Shown here: in pieces, positions 61,521 to 64,000 of the stretch
How the letters are laid out: each line of letters opens with the position of its first letter
Numbering within the stretch: position 1 is the first letter of the stretch
From: CAVTPU01 sp963736695
GTDB lineage: Bacteria > Actinomycetota > Actinomycetes > Mycobacteriales > Micromonosporaceae
Reading direction: 5' to 3'
Length of the DNA stretch: 64,000 nt
Assembly: GCA_963736695.1 (NCBI GenBank)
Contig: CAVTPU010000004.1
Location: forward strand, 3,162,001 to 3,226,000
The notes under the pieces: model-generated
Databases searched by the model: none
Told to the model about the DNA's origin: nothing
What the model saw: the letters and a program-made list of their open reading frames with translations, nothing else
Translations under genes and position numbers: made by a program

Positions 61521-61542
61521 CACCTGAGGGATCGTTCAGGTG
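61521..61542. promoter_or_regulatory. Inverted repeat upstream of the B12-binding protein gene
   Basis: CACCTGA (61521-61527), 8-nt spacer, TCAGGTG (61536-61542), 53 bp before ATG 61596. Perfect 7-bp arms with operator-like spacing; no regulator is known. Confidence 0.35.
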
Positions 61543-61595
61543 CAATTGTGACCAGCCGTCCGGCGGCCGCAGCCATGGAGGAGGGGTCGGCAGTC

Positions 61596-62000
61596 ATGAC
61601 CGCACGCATCAGAGTCGTCATCGCCAAACCAGGTCTCGACGGGCATGATCGCGGGGCGAAGGTGGTGGCCCGAGCCCTGCGTGACGCCGGCATGGAAGTG
61701 GTCTATACCGGCCTGCACCAGAGCCCCGAACAGATAGTCGAAGCCGCCATTCAGGAAGACGCCGACGCGATCGGACTCTCCGTGCTCTCCGGTGCGCATA
61801 TGACCCTGTTCCGCCGGGTTCTTGAGCTGCTGAGCGAGCGGTCGGCGGCCGACATCGTCGTCTTCGGCGGCGGCATCATCCCCGACGGCGACATTGCCGA
61901 GCTGGAGCGCATCGGCGTCGCCAAGATCTTTACCCCGGGGGCGACCACCCAGTCGATCGTGGAGTGGGTCAACACCAACGTCGCCGCGGTCGTGAGCTGA
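61596..62000 (+). CDS. Cobalamin (B12)-binding domain protein, methylmalonyl-CoA mutase C-terminal type
   Basis: 134 residues, a stand-alone B12-binding domain. RVVIAKPGLDGHDRGAKVVA contains the DxHxxG motif, with H17 as the predicted lower cobalt ligand. VIGLSVLSGAHM-type (read as IGLSVLSGAHMTLF) and VFGGGIIPDGD, then IFTPGATTQSIVEWV, are the cobalamin-tail-binding blocks. It could be the small subunit of a mutase whose catalytic subunit is encoded elsewhere. ATG 61596 gives the family start; GTG 61548 and ATG 61575 are in frame upstream. Confidence 0.87.
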   Translation: MTARIRVVIAKPGLDGHDRGAKVVARALRDAGMEVVYTGLHQSPEQIVEAAIQEDADAIGLSVLSGAHMTLFRRVLELLSERSAADIVVFGGGIIPDGDIAELERIGVAKIFTPGATTQSIVEWVNTNVAAVVS

Positions 62001-62031
62001 GGCTCCTCGACAGCTCCTGGGACACACGGGC

Positions 62032-62068
62032 GAGGGGCCGGACGCACCCCTCACACGTCCGGCCCCTC
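62032..62068 (+). terminator. Strong terminator after the B12-binding protein gene
   Basis: GAGGGGCCGGACG (62032-62044) and CGTCCGGCCCCTC (62056-62068), perfect 13-bp stem with an 11-nt loop, 31 bp after the stop. Confidence 0.85.
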
Positions 62069-62425
62069 TATGCACGACGCCCCGCCGCCACCCCTCGACC
62101 GACAGGGCATCGGCCGCTTTCCCGTGTCAGGCGTTTCGTTCACGCTGACATCTGGCTCAACGAGACGTCCGCACGCCGGTTACGCCGTCGCCTCGGGCCG
62201 GTCGGCGACAATCCCCGAACGGCTGACCGTGCCGCCGTGAAACGTTTCGCAGTGATCTGTGTGGTCGGGCACACACCGTGACCGCCGTCACCACGACGGA
62301 TCGAGGCTGGTTAGGCTGCGGGCGTGAGGCCCGCGCGCGGCGCGGGCGCGAGGTGCGAGGGACGGTTCCATCTCCGCGACGCGGCCATGCCGCGCGGGGG
62401 TGCGGCCGCGAGCGAAGAGGTAAAG
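62069..62425. other. 357-bp intergenic region upstream of sucC
   Basis: No independent gene seen. It carries a -10-like TAGGCT at 62312-62317, 6 nt before a GTG at 62324 that is in frame with sucC and would extend SucC by 34 residues. The ribosome site GAAGAGG for the standard start lies at 62414-62420. Confidence 0.5.
62312..62317 (+). promoter_or_regulatory. -10 element TAGGCT upstream of sucC
   Basis: TAGGCT, 6 nt (GCGGGC), GTG 62324. The spacing matches the leaderless promoters of glmS, alr and guaA. Confidence 0.5.
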
Positions 62426-63604
62426 GTGGACCTGTACGAATACCAGGGACGCGAACTGTTCGCCCGGCACGGGTTGCCGGTGTTGGGTGGTGGTGTCGCG
62501 CAGACTCCAGACGAGGCGCGCGCGATCGCGCAACGCTTCGGCGGGCGGGTCGTGGTCAAGGCTCAGGTCAAGACCGGTGGGCGAGGCAAGGCGGGCGGCG
62601 TGAAACTCGCCGAGACGGTGGATGAGGCGCAGGCCCACGCCACGAACATCCTCGGCATGGACATCAAAGGCCACACCGTGCACCGGGTCATGGTGACCAC
62701 GACGGCCGACATCGCCGAGGAGTACTACTTCTCCTATCTGCTCGATCGGGCCAACCGCACGTTCCTGTGCATCGCCAGCGTCGCCGGCGGCATGGAGATC
62801 GAGCAGGTCGCACACGAGGCGCCGGAGAAGGTGGCGAAGGTCGCGATCGACCCCAACCGTGGGGTGGACGAGGCGACGGCCCGAGAGATCGTCACGAAGG
62901 CCGGCTTCCCGGCCGAGGTCGCCGACCAGGTCGCCGCGATCGCGGTCAACCTGTGGGCGGCGTTCGTCGCCGAGGACGCCACCCTGGTCGAGGTGAACCC
63001 GTTGGCGAAGACCACCGATGGCACGGTCCTGTGCCTCGACGCGAAGGTGACCCTCGACGACAACGCGGGCTTCCGGCACCCCGATCACGAGGCGCTCGCC
63101 GACTCGTCGAGCACCGACCCGCTGGAGCTGGCGGCGAAGGCGAAAGACCTCAACTACGTCAAGCTCGACGGTGAGGTCGGCATCATCGGCAACGGGGCCG
63201 GGCTGGTGATGTCCACTCTCGACGTCGTGGCCTATGCCGGCGAGGAGTTCGGCGGCGTGAAGCCGGCGAACTTTCTCGACATCGGCGGCGGAGCGAGCGC
63301 TCAGGTGATGGCCGACGGTCTGGAGATCGTGCTCTCGGACCCGGCGGTGAAGAGCGTCTTCGTCAACGTCTTCGGCGGCATCACCGCGTGTGACTCGGTC
63401 GCCAACGGCGTCGTGTCGGCGCTGGGACTGCTCACCGAGCGCGGCGAGGCGGTCACCAAACCGTTGGTGATCCGGCTCGACGGAAACAACGCCGAGGAGG
63501 GTCGACGAATTCTCGACTCGGCGGCGAACCCGCTCATTGAGCGGGTCGACACGATGGACGCGGCCGCGAAGCGCGCGGCCCAACTGGCGGCGGCAGGGAG
63601 CTAA
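62426..63604 (+). CDS. sucC: Succinyl-CoA synthetase (ADP-forming) beta subunit
   Basis: TCA-cycle enzyme forming succinate and ATP. 392 residues from GTG 62426. MDLYEYQGRELFARHGLPVL is the standard N-terminus. VVKAQVKTGGRGKAGGVKLA is the ATP-grasp lysine region, LVEVNPLAKTTDG the Mg site, NGAGLVMSTLDVV the subunit interface, and VNVFGGITACDSVANGV the CoA-ligase domain block. AGAGG lies 6-7 nt upstream. GTG 62324 is an in-frame upstream alternative. It is followed by sucD with a 4-bp gap. Confidence 0.95.
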   Translation: MDLYEYQGRELFARHGLPVLGGGVAQTPDEARAIAQRFGGRVVVKAQVKTGGRGKAGGVKLAETVDEAQAHATNILGMDIKGHTVHRVMVTTTADIAEEYYFSYLLDRANRTFLCIASVAGGMEIEQVAHEAPEKVAKVAIDPNRGVDEATAREIVTKAGFPAEVADQVAAIAVNLWAAFVAEDATLVEVNPLAKTTDGTVLCLDAKVTLDDNAGFRHPDHEALADSSSTDPLELAAKAKDLNYVKLDGEVGIIGNGAGLVMSTLDVVAYAGEEFGGVKPANFLDIGGGASAQVMADGLEIVLSDPAVKSVFVNVFGGITACDSVANGVVSALGLLTERGEAVTKPLVIRLDGNNAEEGRRILDSAANPLIERVDTMDAAAKRAAQLAAAGS

Positions 63605-63608
63605 AACG

Positions 63609-64000
63609 ATGGCCATCTGGCTCACGAAGGATTCCAAGGTCATCGTCCAGGGCATGACCGGCTCCGAAGGCATGAAACACACCCGCCGGATGTTGCGCGC
63701 CGGCACCACGATCGTCGGGGGCGTCAACGCCCGCAAAGCGGGTCAAAAGGTCGAGGCTGAGGGCGTGACCCTGCCGGTCTTCGGCACTGTCGCCGAGGCG
63801 ATGGCGCAGACCGGAGCCGACACCTCGGTGGTCTTCGTGCCGCCGGCGTTCACCAAGGACGCCGTGGTCGAGGCGATCGACGCCGGAATCGGGCTCGCCG
63901 TGGTGATCACCGAAGGCATTCCGGTGCACGACACGGCGGCCTTCTGGGCGCACGCGGTCTCCACCGGCGGCAAGACCCGCGTCATCGGGCCGAACTGCCC
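63609..64000 (+). CDS. sucD: Succinyl-CoA synthetase alpha subunit, N-terminal part (runs off the window)
   Basis: Binds CoA and carries the phospho-histidine (not reached here). 130 residues are visible. MAIWLTKDSKVIVQGMTGSE is the standard start; LPVFGTVAEAMAQTGADTSV and VVFVPPAFTKDAVVEAIDAG are the CoA-binding Rossmann blocks; VVITEGIPVHD and RVIGPNCP end the fragment. ATG 63609. Confidence 0.95.
   Translation, partial: MAIWLTKDSKVIVQGMTGSEGMKHTRRMLRAGTTIVGGVNARKAGQKVEAEGVTLPVFGTVAEAMAQTGADTSVVFVPPAFTKDAVVEAIDAGIGLAVVITEGIPVHDTAAFWAHAVSTGGKTRVIGPNC

Noticed and set aside
61964..62281. 105-codon frame downstream of the B12-binding gene
   Set aside because: It spans a strong terminator, has no ribosome site and encodes an Arg/Pro-rich low-complexity product.

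Overview
The window is a high-GC (roughly 70 percent) actinobacterial chromosome segment. I infer order Micromonosporales or a close relative. Supporting signs are a BldM-type regulator beside groEL, strings of actinobacterial gene order (rpsM-rpsK-rpsD-rpoA-rplQ-truA; rplM-rpsI-glmM-glmS-acpS-nnrD-alr-tsaE-tsaB-rimI-tsaD-groES-groEL; guaB-guaB3-GMC oxidase-guaA; chorismate mutase-pcrA-M23-sucCD), many leaderless promoters, and GTG starts throughout. I see no rRNA, tRNA, CRISPR array, insertion sequence or prophage.

Layout. 1-5.1 kb: end of the ribosomal protein/RNA polymerase alpha cluster, truA, and a convergent proline-rich membrane protein. 5.1-9 kb: a small methyltransferase, an ABC-F ATPase and an integral membrane protein. 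9-19.4 kb: rplM-rpsI, cell-wall precursor genes (glmM, glmS, alr), acpS, metabolite repair (nnrD) and tsaE, with a convergent aminotransferase. 19.4-22.4 kb: a BrnT/BrnA-like toxin-antitoxin pair set antisense into the t6A cluster (tsaE | tsaB-rimI-tsaD). 22.4-28.1 kb: a THUMP-like methyltransferase, DUF1918, groES-groEL under two CIRCE operators, a BldM-like orphan regulator and a DUF5319 protein. 28.2-35.8 kb: GMP synthesis (guaB, guaB3, guaA) with an M1 peptidase and a GMC oxidoreductase. 35.8-44.3 kb: a complete Gram-positive Tad/Flp pilus locus from prepilin peptidase to TadC. 44.4-48 kb: a tandem Nudix protein, and phosphatidylserine synthase convergent with a two-domain phosphatidylserine decarboxylase. 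48.1-52.1 kb: a divergent PspC/LiaF-like envelope-stress system. 52.1-64 kb: chorismate mutase behind a putative attenuator, a secreted 5'-nucleotidase, pcrA, an ECF sigma/membrane protein pair, a VOC protein, two M23 endopeptidases, a B12-binding protein, and sucC with the start of sucD.

The observation I rate highest is upstream of chorismate mutase (52.4-52.6 kb, minus strand). A 21-codon, apparently leaderless ORF carries Phe-Phe-Tyr-Tyr as codons 7-10. It is followed by two strong, mutually exclusive hairpins and then aroQ. This is the layout of a ribosome-mediated Phe/Tyr attenuator.

Data-quality caution. The stretches 1-2.5 kb and 9.3-14.7 kb contain many single-base insertions and deletions inside essential genes (rpsK, rpsD, rpoA, rplQ, rplM, rpsI, glmM, the aminotransferase, glmS). 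Isolated ones occur in nnrD, groES and the sensor kinase. I treat these as sequence errors, not pseudogenes, and give the whole-gene span. The error-rich segments also use almost only TAC for tyrosine, while the rest of the window prefers TAT.
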